From positions 1 to 23,056 of IMG/VR virus record IMGVR_UViG_3300009165_000040: 23,056 nucleotides of DNA; one strand, 5' to 3'. Both the position numbers and the translations under genes were made by a program. Numbering within the stretch: position 1 is the stretch's first letter; every line of letters starts with the position of its first letter. This stretch comes from a virus. The notes under the pieces are model-generated. The model was not told the origin of the DNA. It was given only the letters and a program-made list of their open reading frames with translations, and searched no databases. This document shows, one piece after another, positions 8,152-14,183 of the stretch.

Positions 8152-8541
8152 TTACCCCCTAAGTGCTTCGTCAAGTGAAATTTCGCTGTAATCGTGCCTG
8201 TTTGCCATCCCAACTTTGATTTTTATGCCGTCTGAGGTCACTTGCAGACCCATTTTTGGCTTAAAAACGGGTTGAGATGTCTTTCTGTAGTCCACGTAAC
8301 GGGTGTTATCTATGCGTTTCATCACCTTTACGTTACCTGCTTTCCACTGTTGGTAGGCTTTACTGACCCGCTTTTGGACGTTTTCCGTCAGTGGTTCTTC
8401 GTTATAGATGAATACATCATGGAAATGACCATGACTTATCCCTGCAAGTTCAGCAAAAAGGGCGATAGAGATGCCTCTATCCTTGTCTGCATAGAAGCGT
8501 TGCATGTGTTTTGTGAGTTCACGCTTGGATAACGGGGGCAT
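8152..8541 (-). CDS. HTH-like small protein between glycosyltransferase and portal block
   Basis: The frame extends upstream, but the ATG at 8541 has GGAG seven bases before it and limits the overlap with the upstream gene to 23 bases, giving 129 residues. Residues about 19-66 ('ISIALFAELAGISHGHFHDV', then 'TENVQKRVSKAYQQWKAG') look like a XRE/lambda-repressor-type helix-turn-helix with a following helix. The C-terminal part is a basic beta-strand region ('FKPKMGLQVTSDGIKIKVGM'). It could be a DNA-binding regulator of late genes or a small-terminase-like DNA-recognition factor; no small terminase is otherwise evident near the large subunit. That role is inference. Confidence 0.6.
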   Translation of the reverse strand: MPPLSKRELTKHMQRFYADKDRGISIALFAELAGISHGHFHDVFIYNEEPLTENVQKRVSKAYQQWKAGNVKVMKRIDNTRYVDYRKTSQPVFKPKMGLQVTSDGIKIKVGMANRHDYSEISLDEALRG

Positions 8542-9322
8542 ATTGGTACTCCACTGTGTAGCCTTGTTCTTGTAACCACAACATAAATGCCACTTCACCG
8601 TGCGCTTTTGTCGGGTCAGACGGAACAACGATGTGGTTATCTGTTTTTAGCTTCCTAGACTGGGCATGGTGGCCTAGCAAACTTGAGAAATCAAACCCAT
8701 CTTCGTGAAAATCGTTACCGACATACTCCATGCTGAAGTGTTTGGCAATGTCGATAGGGCAATACTTGTAGCCGTAGCTCTCTAGTACAGGCTTTAGGAT
8801 GACAGACAGCTGTGCATCTTCGTTCCACCCGTGTATCTCATTGCTGTTCAAGTGCACGATGCCATGCTTGTTACAGGCTTCTAGAAATCTTTTACTTCTC
8901 AGAGAGAAGCCACCGTTTTGTACAACGCTTACAGGCTCTGTTGCTTGTGTCCACTGAAAGTTTAAGTACAGAGTACCGTTGCCAAAAGCGCAGTGTGATG
9001 GTGCGCCTATGTAATCGTAGTCATAGTATTCAGGCTTGAAGTTCTTGCCGTTAAGAACCCACCCATCGTCTTGGACGATAAGGCAGTAGTCTGTCTCTAT
9101 GTAGGCATAGAGGCTGTGCATCATAAACAGGGAATACCCTAAGTAGTCTATGACATGGCAGCGTTTCCAGACCACATTGCTTGGCAAGTTGGGCGGCTCT
9201 TCTATAGAAATGAGCAAGCCCTGTGAGCCTGGCAACTCCCGCATACTTCTGACGATTGAGGGTATGGCAGACGCTCCATTGTTGTGCCCATAGACAGAGA
9301 CAATTGTTAATTGGTTATGCAC
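8519..9322 (-). CDS. DUF5672-type glycosyltransferase
   Basis: The 267-residue protein carries the hallmarks of this GT-A-like family in order: 'DYCLIVQDDGWVL' (77-90, with the DD metal/nucleotide-sugar site), 'YDYIGAP' (102-108), 'QNGGFSLRSKRFL' (135-147), and 'HGWNEDAQLS' (164-173) with a probable catalytic-base Glu/Asp pair. A transferase of this kind would move a sugar from a nucleotide sugar onto a surface glycan or another acceptor. It is embedded between terminase and the HTH/portal genes, overlapping both neighbours (by 8 and 23 bases). It is therefore expressed late with the structural block, not with the second glycosyltransferase in the early operon. A virion or host-envelope acceptor is plausible but unproven. 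Confidence 0.8.
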   Translation of the reverse strand: MHNQLTIVSVYGHNNGASAIPSIVRSMRELPGSQGLLISIEEPPNLPSNVVWKRCHVIDYLGYSLFMMHSLYAYIETDYCLIVQDDGWVLNGKNFKPEYYDYDYIGAPSHCAFGNGTLYLNFQWTQATEPVSVVQNGGFSLRSKRFLEACNKHGIVHLNSNEIHGWNEDAQLSVILKPVLESYGYKYCPIDIAKHFSMEYVGNDFHEDGFDFSSLLGHHAQSRKLKTDNHIVVPSDPTKAHGEVAFMLWLQEQGYTVEYQYAPVIQA

Positions 9323-11069
9323 CGTACATTCCTATTCTTTTGAGGTAGTCGCTAACATTTCTGCCTACAGCGATTTGTTCAGGGGAAAAAGACTCTTGTG
9401 CTGCGCTCACGTTGCGGGAGAGCTTGTGTGCTATCAATCTAGGCTGAATCTGCTCTGCGTAGGCAACGGCAGCGAGGGCAGAGGCAATCACACGGTCATC
9501 TTTACCACGACCAGGTGCGCCTAAGAAGCCACCTTCTCGCACGATACCTTTCATTTCCTCTAGGGTATCCATGCTGAGTATGCCCATCATGCCCCGCTCA
9601 AAATAGTCTTTCATGTACTGCAACATGCGTTCTTTGCTGTTGGCAGTGGTGAGGTAGCCAATACTGTTGGAGAGGCCACCAAGGGTGTCATTACGCCTCC
9701 AGATGTAGTTTGTCATGCTACCCAACACATCCATCAAGTCACGTCCTGTAGCCCCGCCCATAGAGGTTGCCAAGCGTTTCAAGTTCCTGAGTTCGTTGAT
9801 GACGGCCTGACCTGGGCCATTCACCTCCAAGTTCAGGGTAGAGTTCTTGTATGCACCTGCAAGGTGCGCTATCACCCACGCAAACTGGTAAGTGTTGAGT
9901 TCAGAGGTTGCAAACTCTGCTACTTGGTCTAGGCCATCTGCATAGCAGCGGTAGACCTGAATACAGAACCTGTCTGCCCAGTCAGAACTGCCGTAGGCAG
10001 GGTCTGCACCTATGACATAGTAGGCAGAGTCTATAGGTTCTTCCCACACCTTGAGAGTTCCCAGACGCTCTGTTGACTTCAGCACCTCAGTGTCTTGGAA
10101 GAGTTGACCAAACGAATACCTGTAGTAGTCGCACTCTGTGGTCTTGCTCTTCTTAGCAGCTTCTGTACAGCGGGTATGCGAGAAGAAGGATGTGCCCGTC
10201 ATCACAAAGGCATAGTCCTCAGTGGGTGGAAACTCTTGGTACATAAGAGCATCATCTTTGATGCCCTCTGCCATCTTCCAACGCCACCATGCCATTTGTC
10301 TGCTGTTAATCTCAAAGCCGTAGAGCTTCTTAATGTCTTTGTGCCATTCTTTCTCTTCGCCTGTCAGCTTGCCATCCCAGTACACCTTGTAGATGTTGGA
10401 GTCGGCAGGGACTTGGTAATACTCATTCCTCCACCAGCCGCAGAAGATGGCACGTTGAGTCTTAGCTCGCTTGGCAGTCTTGTACATGTCGTGAAACATG
10501 TTGAAGCCTTGAGCCGTACTTTCAAACATGTACAGCCTCTCTGCATTCTTTTCAGCAAGAGAAGCTATCAACGAGGCTAGACCTTCTTCATTTCCCCATG
10601 AGGCTGTCTCTGTACCGTGCAGATAAGTGATAGCTTTACCCTGCCCCAGACGAGACTTATTTCCTGCAATTTGATAGAACAGTCTTGACCTGTTCTTGAG
10701 AACCATCTGGTTTCTGTTGTGGGCAACCAGCGGAATCTTGTACTCTTTTGGCAGACCTTCAATGTACATAGCCAGAGTGCTTCTGAACATGTCTCTGTTT
10801 TCTTCTGTATCAGCAACCAGAGTTCCTTGCCACCCTGGATGGGTAAACTGCCAATATAGGTCAAGTGCCAAGGAAATAGTCGTGATACCCAACTGCCTAC
10901 CTTTGAGGATGACAAAGAAGTGGATGTCATTGTCTAAGCCCTTTTGTATCTCTTCCATCACATAGGTCTGAGTCCCCAGAAGGTTACCCATCTTCTTCAA
11001 ACCCTCTTCCTTAGTCTCAATCTTGAGTTCAGAACAGAACTTGTAAAACTTCTTCAGGTCAAAGTTCAT
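9315..11069 (-). CDS. terL: Large terminase subunit
   Basis: The 584-residue protein is the DNA-packaging motor. The N-terminal ATPase has a Walker A variant 'KGRQLGIT' (56-63), a Walker B/catalytic-Glu region 'AITYLHGTETASW' (146-158), and 'MFESTAQG' (181-188) as the coupling motif. The C-terminal RuvC-like nuclease shows the acidic residues at 'GADPAYG' (354-360), 'LEVNGPG' (414-420) and 'GKDDRVIA' (522-529). It overlaps the upstream 55-residue gene by 11 bases and the glycosyltransferase by 8. No clear small subunit is recognised beside it; the small upstream proteins and the HTH protein at 8152-8541 are candidates. Confidence 0.92.
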   Translation of the reverse strand: MNFDLKKFYKFCSELKIETKEEGLKKMGNLLGTQTYVMEEIQKGLDNDIHFFVILKGRQLGITTISLALDLYWQFTHPGWQGTLVADTEENRDMFRSTLAMYIEGLPKEYKIPLVAHNRNQMVLKNRSRLFYQIAGNKSRLGQGKAITYLHGTETASWGNEEGLASLIASLAEKNAERLYMFESTAQGFNMFHDMYKTAKRAKTQRAIFCGWWRNEYYQVPADSNIYKVYWDGKLTGEEKEWHKDIKKLYGFEINSRQMAWWRWKMAEGIKDDALMYQEFPPTEDYAFVMTGTSFFSHTRCTEAAKKSKTTECDYYRYSFGQLFQDTEVLKSTERLGTLKVWEEPIDSAYYVIGADPAYGSSDWADRFCIQVYRCYADGLDQVAEFATSELNTYQFAWVIAHLAGAYKNSTLNLEVNGPGQAVINELRNLKRLATSMGGATGRDLMDVLGSMTNYIWRRNDTLGGLSNSIGYLTTANSKERMLQYMKDYFERGMMGILSMDTLEEMKGIVREGGFLGAPGRGKDDRVIASALAAVAYAEQIQPRLIAHKLSRNVSAAQESFSPEQIAVGRNVSDYLKRIGMYGA

Positions 11070-11226
11070 CTTCTTCGTTTTCTATAGATTCGTTGATGAG
11101 TTGTTGCTTGACCAATTCCAACACGCCAATGACTGTTGACATATACAGTGTTTCGTCATACTTGTGGATGGTATGAAGTAAGTCATCAACCAAACCATCA
11201 GCTAACTTGCCTTGGGACAGAATCAT
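11059..11226 (-). CDS. Small acidic protein upstream of terminase, unknown
   Basis: This 55-residue frame starts 'MILSQGKLADGLVDDLLHTI' and ends in an acidic tail 'INESIENEEDEL'. AGGAG lies seven bases before the ATG, the stop overlaps the terminase start by 11 bases, and the ATG abuts the upstream gene's stop at 11227. The amphipathic helical profile suggests a small oligomeric protein. A small-terminase-like or terminase-partner role is possible from position only. Confidence 0.6.
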   Translation of the reverse strand: MILSQGKLADGLVDDLLHTIHKYDETLYMSTVIGVLELVKQQLINESIENEEDEL

Positions 11227-11376
11227 TTATAACTCCTCATCTTTCCATTCAAGGATGTCACACGCTGCACGTTTATTCTTCGCACAGTTGATAAGCGTCT
11301 TCACATGGTCTGCACAATACTTACTCTTCCACTCTGCCACCAACGCCAGCTTCTGCTTCTTGTTAGTGCAACACAT
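11227..11376 (-). CDS. Small Cys/Lys-rich protein, unknown; start uncertain
   Basis: From the ATG at 11376 this gives 49 residues ('MCCTNKKQKLALVAEWKSKY', then 'NCAKNKRAACDILEWKDEEL'). The frame is open further upstream with ATGs at 11427 and 11451, but these would overlap the upstream gene by 65 and 89 bases, so I prefer 11376. That start has a weak GGAAAG site and a 14-base overlap. Five Cys residues and many Lys could form a small metal site. The gene may be longer than given here. Confidence 0.5.
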   Translation of the reverse strand: MCCTNKKQKLALVAEWKSKYCADHVKTLINCAKNKRAACDILEWKDEEL

Positions 11377-11578
11377 GGCTTTCCAAATGTCCTCTTTCAG
11401 CTGAATACGACTCTCCCGCAATGCCATCCTCGTAGCCAACTCTATAGCCATATTCCACAGCCCTCTCAATACTTATCGCCATCATCATCATCATCTGCTC
11501 TGTACGGGCGAGCTTAGTCATCAGGTCTGCATACGCACCCCGCAACTCATCCTCATCCATCCAGAATGTCTCATTCAT
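11363..11578 (-). CDS. Small acidic helical protein, unknown
   Basis: I choose the ATG at 11578, which overlaps the upstream stop (ATGA) and has GGAG six bases before it, over a GTG at 11590. The 71-residue product begins 'MNETFWMDEDELRGAYADLM', carries a run of five Met residues in a helix, then 'ERAVEYGYRVGYEDGIAGES'. It is helical, has no signal peptide and its function is not recognised. It belongs to the string of small genes at the head of the late unit. Confidence 0.55.
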   Translation of the reverse strand: MNETFWMDEDELRGAYADLMTKLARTEQMMMMMAISIERAVEYGYRVGYEDGIAGESYSAERGHLESHVLH

Positions 11579-11799
11579 GCCGTTCTCCACACCCTCACTT
11601 GGTCACCCTCGGTCTTGGCAGTAAACACCCTACCCAACCGCTTACCAGCCCTGTAGTTGGCATTCAACACCTTTGCCCTAGCATCCAGCGGTACACAGAA
11701 GCTATCCCCCACATCCATATCCTCGTAAGGATAGGCATACACAACCCTCATCTTGGGTGCAGGTACACCTACTTCAACCTCTATCGCAGTAATCATCAT
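11575..11799 (-). CDS. First gene of leftward unit; small 'RVWR'-ending phage protein
   Basis: This 74-residue protein has the layout of a widespread small phage family: a short N-terminal strand, 'YAYPYEDMDVGDSFCVPL', a helix 'RAKVLNANYRAGKRLGRVFT', and a final strand ending 'VRVWR'. The helix and basic strand suggest nucleic-acid binding, possibly a regulator, though family function is unknown to me. It starts at 11799 (or 11796) with GAGGGGAAGAG just upstream and lies about 25 bases downstream of the candidate leftward promoter, so it is the first gene transcribed. Confidence 0.65.
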   Translation of the reverse strand: MMITAIEVEVGVPAPKMRVVYAYPYEDMDVGDSFCVPLDARAKVLNANYRAGKRLGRVFTAKTEGDQVRVWRTA

Positions 11800-11823
11800 C
11801 TCTTCCCCTCTACCAATAACTCC

Positions 11824-11852
11824 ATAGTATAGACAAAAAAAGGGTTAGTCAA
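11824..11852 (-). promoter_or_regulatory. Sigma70-like leftward promoter candidate
   Basis: On the minus strand TTGACT (11847-11852) is followed 15 bases later by TATACT (11826-11831), or 17 bases later by the weaker TACTAT (11824-11829). Transcription would start near 11815-11820, just before the first gene's SD. The -35 box lies inside the descending arm of the terminator hairpin. Confidence 0.5.
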
Positions 11853-11873
11853 GAAGTAACCCCTGACCAACCC
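11835..11873 (-). terminator. Rho-independent terminator reading leftwards, upstream of the late genes
   Basis: On the minus strand GGGTTGGTCA (11864-11873) pairs with TGACTAACCC (11842-11851) over 10 base pairs with one G-U wobble, around a 12-base loop. A run of seven T follows at 11835-11841. The plus strand has an A-C mismatch there and no T-run, so it works only leftwards. It lies upstream of the first leftward gene, so it would stop transcription entering from the control region. Confidence 0.7.
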
Positions 11874-11952
11874 TGAAGGCAACCGCTAGAGCATTCGGGA
11901 ACTAGCAGCAACTGCAATATACACCAACACGAATGAGGACTGTTTGTGGGAA

Positions 11953-11970
11953 CTACCGTCTAGACAGTAG
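11953..11970. repeat. Imperfect 18-bp palindrome, operator candidate
   Basis: CTACCGTCTAGACAGTAG matches its own reverse complement except at one symmetric pair. It lies about 100 bases upstream of the leftward promoter. The size and symmetry suit a dimeric repressor, but no regulator is tied to it. Confidence 0.35.
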
Positions 11971-11999
11971 CCAATCCCCATACGTGAAACCACAGTCTA

Positions 12000-12034
12000 C
12001 CAAAAACACTATTTTTGGAAAAACAGAATTTTTC
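12000..12034. repeat. Two adjacent AT-rich inverted repeats
   Basis: CCAAAAA (12000-12006) pairs with TTTTTGG (12012-12018) around CACTA. Sharing its last G, GAAAAA (12018-12023) pairs with TTTTTC (12029-12034) around CAGAA. Two back-to-back five-base-loop hairpins of this kind could extrude or be melted easily in an origin or promoter region. Confidence 0.45.
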
Positions 12035-12161
12035 TATGGGGGGCGAGAAGTGGGGTGCACGCCTTTTCAGACCCTCAAACCCAAAAGCAAGGGCGCTAAA
12101 GCTGTGGCGAGCTAACGCAAAGCACAGGCAAGACCCTACCCAAAATCTAAAGCAATGACTA

Positions 12162-12200
12162 GGGAGAGGGGAGGGAAAGACTAGCGCAAGGGAGGGCGGG
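12162..12200 (+). other. G-rich tract with six G-runs
   Basis: Runs of three or four G occur at 12162, 12168, 12173, 12190, 12194 and 12198. The gaps are 3, 1, 14, 1 and 1 bases. Four runs can combine into a G-quadruplex with one long loop. No coding frame is convincing here. Confidence 0.4.
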
Positions 12201-12346
12201 ATGTGATAACCCCATTGTGGCCCTTGTAGTTGACCAGGCTAAAGGATAGATAACCTATTAGATAAACACACCTAGAATATATCTAGTATACATCTTAGTC
12301 TAACCTTAGTCTATTACAGGTGTCTTAACTAAGTTATTAACAGGTC

Positions 12347-12380
12347 TGTGCATAACCAGGTCTTATCCACACTATCCACA
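12347..12380. promoter_or_regulatory. DnaA-box cluster
   Basis: TGTGCATAA (12347-12355) is the complement of TTATGCACA, and TTATCCACA lies at 12363-12371; both fit the TTATNCACA consensus. CTATCCACA (12372-12380) differs by one base. The first is opposite in orientation to the other two. The adjacent AT-rich block upstream would be the unwinding region. Confidence 0.6.
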
Positions 12381-12382
12381 GG

Positions 12383-12450
12383 GTGCACTGTTATGGTGAT
12401 TATGTGCACTGTTGTGGTGTTGTGCAGTGCAGTATTGTGCTATTGTGGTG
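12383..12450 (+). repeat. Iteron-like direct repeats
   Basis: GTGCACTGTTATGGTG (12383-12398) and GTGCACTGTTGTGGTG (12404-12419) differ at one base and are exactly 21 bases apart, two helical turns. A shorter relative GTGCTATTGTGGTG follows at 12437-12450. They directly adjoin the DnaA boxes and may bind an initiator or repressor. Confidence 0.5.
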
Positions 12451-12501
12451 CATAGCTATTTTAGAGAATGCGGCAAAATAAGGGGCTAGCATATTGGCAT
12501 G

Positions 12502-12515
12502 ATACATGCATGTAT
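12502..12515. repeat. Perfect 14-bp palindrome
   Basis: ATACATGCATGTAT is self-complementary and overlaps a TATAAA sequence (12513-12518) about 65 bases before the first early gene. If TATAAA is a -10 box, the palindrome would be a good operator; the -35 match is weak. Confidence 0.4.
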
Positions 12516-12553
12516 AAAGTGTGGTTAGACTAAAAGCATGTTGCAGATAGTAG

Positions 12554-12562
12554 TTATCCACA
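12554..12562 (+). promoter_or_regulatory. DnaA box upstream of first early gene
   Basis: TTATCCACA is a full consensus match, 22 bases before the ATG at 12584. It could join origin function or let DnaA influence early transcription. Confidence 0.5.
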
Positions 12563-12583
12563 GCAATAAACAAGGGGCATAGT

Positions 12584-12805
12584 ATGCAAGTAACAGCAGT
12601 TTATCAAGGCAGCGAGATAGGGTACGGTGAAGGCCAGCACTACATCTACGCTATAGAGGAATGCATAGACAGCATAGACTCTATGTATATAGAGAATGCT
12701 TTGCAAGATATAGAGTTATATTTTGTAGGGAATACTGAGGGAGCTACACTGCCTAAGATAGCTAACCTCACTGACTACTACTATAAAGAGAGAGAGTATT
12801 TCTAA
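12584..12805 (+). CDS. First early gene, acidic Tyr-rich small protein, unknown
   Basis: The 73-residue protein ('MQVTAVYQGSEIGYGEGQHY') is acidic, with many Tyr and Ile residues and no basic cluster or membrane segment. An AAGGGG Shine-Dalgarno lies seven bases before the ATG. It is the first gene after the control region, where phages often place small host-takeover or anti-defence proteins. Nothing in the sequence fixes a function. The surrounding DNA is unusually rich in CTAG and TAG-like tetramers compared with the structural block. Confidence 0.65.
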   Translation: MQVTAVYQGSEIGYGEGQHYIYAIEECIDSIDSMYIENALQDIELYFVGNTEGATLPKIANLTDYYYKEREYF

Positions 12806-12812
12806 AGTCTAG

Positions 12813-12874
12813 CGTATGGCCTAGCGTGCTAGGTCATGCGATATGCTTTGCATGTCAATCAATCAATCAATCAA
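12813..12874 (+). promoter_or_regulatory. Structured two-hairpin leader, copy 1
   Basis: Hairpin 1 pairs 12813-12825 with 12828-12840 over 13 base pairs (two G-U). Hairpin 2 pairs GATATGC (12840-12846) with GCATGTC (12850-12856) around TTT. Five TCAA units follow (12855-12874), then an AAAGGA site and the ATG at 12887. The element begins a few bases after the stop of the upstream gene and is homologous to copy 2 at 13694-13750. Confidence 0.65.
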
Positions 12875-12886
12875 AGGATAGTATCC

Positions 12887-13546
12887 ATGCGAACAATACC
12901 AATTCACGTTATGAATAAGTCACAGGCTAGCGTTATAGCTGGCAGTGTGACTAGCACATCTAAAATGCCATGTAAGAGTTATTCACTGCCTACAGTGGCA
13001 TGCATCACAGGCTACAAAATGAGCAAAATAGCTGGCAGCATATGTAGCACATGCTATGCGAATAAGGGTAATTATGTGCAATATGCGAACAATATTGAAC
13101 CAGCACAGCATGCCAGGCTAGATAGCCTAAACGATAGCCTGTGGGTATCTGCTATGGTGGCGCATATTGGCAGTGACAGCTATTTTAGGTGGCATGATAG
13201 CGGTGATTTACAGGGTTTATGGCATTTAGAGAAAATAGCACAGGTAGCTATTGAGACACCTAACTGTAGACATTGGCTGCCTACAAGGGAATACGCTATG
13301 GTCAAAGCATACATAGCTAAACACGGTGCACTGCCTAAAAACCTGATTGTCAGATTATCTGCCATGTACGTAGATAAACAGGTAACGATACCAGCTAGCC
13401 TACAGGGTATAGCTAACGTGGCAGTTAGTAACGTGCACACAGTGACAGCTATAGGCCACGAATGCAATTCACCGAAACAGGGTGGCAAGTGTTTAGACTG
13501 TCGTGCATGCTGGGGTACTAAACCTGTTAGCTATAAGATTCACTAA
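12887..13546 (+). CDS. Phage Gp88-like Cys-containing protein
   Basis: The start is the ATG at 12887, preceded by AAAGGA at eight bases; the frame's earlier ATG (12836) lies inside the leader hairpin. The 219-residue product has 'MPCKSYSLPTVACITGYKMS', then 'CSTCYANKGNYVQYANN' and a C-terminal 'CNSPKQGGKCLDCRACWG'. Paired CxxC and conserved 'YFRWHDSGDLQ' and 'TPNCRHWLPTRE' segments match my recollection of the mycobacteriophage gene-88 family, which keeps a Cys cluster resembling Fe-S or radical-SAM-like proteins. No function is established for that family. It sits between the two leader copies. Confidence 0.65.
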   Translation: MRTIPIHVMNKSQASVIAGSVTSTSKMPCKSYSLPTVACITGYKMSKIAGSICSTCYANKGNYVQYANNIEPAQHARLDSLNDSLWVSAMVAHIGSDSYFRWHDSGDLQGLWHLEKIAQVAIETPNCRHWLPTREYAMVKAYIAKHGALPKNLIVRLSAMYVDKQVTIPASLQGIANVAVSNVHTVTAIGHECNSPKQGGKCLDCRACWGTKPVSYKIH

Positions 13547-13560
13547 AAAGGGGGCACAGC

Positions 13561-13686
13561 ATGAAAATTGTATTTAATCGTTTACTCGGTGCATGGTACA
13601 TAGTACGTGGTGCACATCATACCCCTATAGGGGGTAGATTTGAATCTAAACAGGCAGCACAGGCATGGCTAGCTAGGGATAGATAG
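13561..13686 (+). CDS. 41-residue early peptide, unknown
   Basis: The frame starts at an ATG with GGGGG seven bases upstream, 14 bases after the Gp88-like gene, and stops just before leader copy 2. The peptide 'MKIVFNRLLGAWYIVRGAHH' continues 'TPIGGRFESKQAAQAWLARDR'. It reads as a beta-hairpin followed by an amphipathic helix, a compact layout seen in many small phage proteins. It is too short for confident family assignment. Confidence 0.6.
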   Translation: MKIVFNRLLGAWYIVRGAHHTPIGGRFESKQAAQAWLARDR

Positions 13687-13693
13687 CAGCTAG

Positions 13694-13750
13694 CCTATAG
13701 CCTAGCATGCTGGGCTATGGGATATCTACTAGTAGGTATCAATCAATCAA
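13694..13750 (+). promoter_or_regulatory. Structured two-hairpin leader, copy 2
   Basis: Hairpin 1 pairs 13694-13706 with 13709-13721 over 13 base pairs. Hairpin 2 pairs GATATCTAC (13721-13729) with GTAGGTATC (13732-13740) around TA. Three TCAA units follow (13739-13750), then GGAG and the ATG at 13768. It keeps both stems of copy 1 despite changed bases, with full compensation at two pairs of hairpin 1. Confidence 0.65.
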
Positions 13751-13767
13751 CACACATGGAGCATAGT

Positions 13768-14028
13768 ATGCAAAAACGAATGATAGCTAAATTTAACGGG
13801 ATAGATTCACGTACAGGTTACCCCATACGCAAAGGGGACGAAATAATCTATGACACAGTCACCCGTAAAGCATGGATAACGGACGAAGACGAAGACACAC
13901 CACGCCTGACGTTTCAATCACCAGATAGGTATATATCTGACGTTTATAACGTTGGTGGACGTGAATATTATCGAAATAAGCAGGGATTGTGCGTAGATGC
14001 CCCTTGCTGCGGCTGCTGTACTGTTTAA
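13768..14028 (+). CDS. Early protein with Cys-rich C-terminus, unknown
   Basis: The ATG at 13768 has GGAG seven bases upstream (GGAGCATAGT-ATG); an upstream in-frame ATG lies in the leader and is rejected. The 86-residue protein is basic then acidic ('MQKRMIAKFNGIDSRTGYPI', 'ITDEDEDTPRLTF') and beta-rich, resembling a small nucleic-acid-binding barrel. It ends 'CVDAPCCGCCTV', five Cys in ten residues, possibly a metal or redox tail. Its stop lies inside the start element of the next gene. Confidence 0.6.
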   Translation: MQKRMIAKFNGIDSRTGYPIRKGDEIIYDTVTRKAWITDEDEDTPRLTFQSPDRYISDVYNVGGREYYRNKQGLCVDAPCCGCCTV

Positions 14029-14041
14029 AGGAGATAGCCCC

Positions 14042-14179
14042 ATGACATTAACAAAAATGTACCGTGCACACCGTGACCGCCACATTGCATATGGTTGGCG
14101 TCCTTTGTCTTTTCGCCATTGGTTAGATAAATGGGGTAGACACGTTAAAAACCCACAATCATTTAATCCTTATAGGTAG
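14042..14179 (+). CDS. Small basic protein, unknown
   Basis: The true start is the ATG at 14042, after AAAGGAGATAGCCCC; an in-frame ATG 45 bases earlier lies in the previous gene. The 45-residue product is rich in Arg, His and Trp ('MYRAHRDRHIAYGWRPLSFR', 'WLDKWGRHVKNPQSF'), a helical basic protein likely to bind nucleic acid. Its stop TAG is part of the start element of the next gene. Confidence 0.6.
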   Translation: MTLTKMYRAHRDRHIAYGWRPLSFRHWLDKWGRHVKNPQSFNPYR

Positions 14180-14183
14180 CCCC

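Larger units (their letters stand above)
11874..12583. other. Divergent control region without genes; replication origin candidate
   Basis: About 710 bases separate the leftward late unit from the rightward early unit and hold no convincing gene. From left to right it contains an imperfect palindrome, two adjacent AT-rich inverted repeats, a G-rich tract, an AT-rich stretch (about 12241-12340) with an 11-base-period direct repeat CTTAGTCTA (12294-12302, 12305-12313), DnaA-box matches, GTGCACTG-type direct repeats, a 14-base palindrome and a further DnaA box just before the first early gene. Clustered DnaA boxes beside an AT-rich block are typical of theta-type origins; origin function is inferred. 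Confidence 0.5.

Noticed and set aside
11933-12115. Sixty-codon plus-strand frame in the control region
   Set aside because: No ribosome site, it crosses two inverted repeats and a palindrome, and the composition is not protein-like.
12162-12200. G-quadruplex as a firm feature
   Set aside because: It needs a 14-base loop or mixed runs, so it is listed only as a G-rich tract.
12490-12518. Early rightward promoter with TATAAA at 12513
   Set aside because: The -10 is fair, but the best -35 (TTGGCA) is only 13 bases away. I keep just the palindrome and do not call a promoter.
12855-12874. TCAA repeats considered as a CRISPR or satellite array
   Set aside because: Only a simple tetranucleotide run of 20 bases with no spacers; it is treated as part of the leader element.
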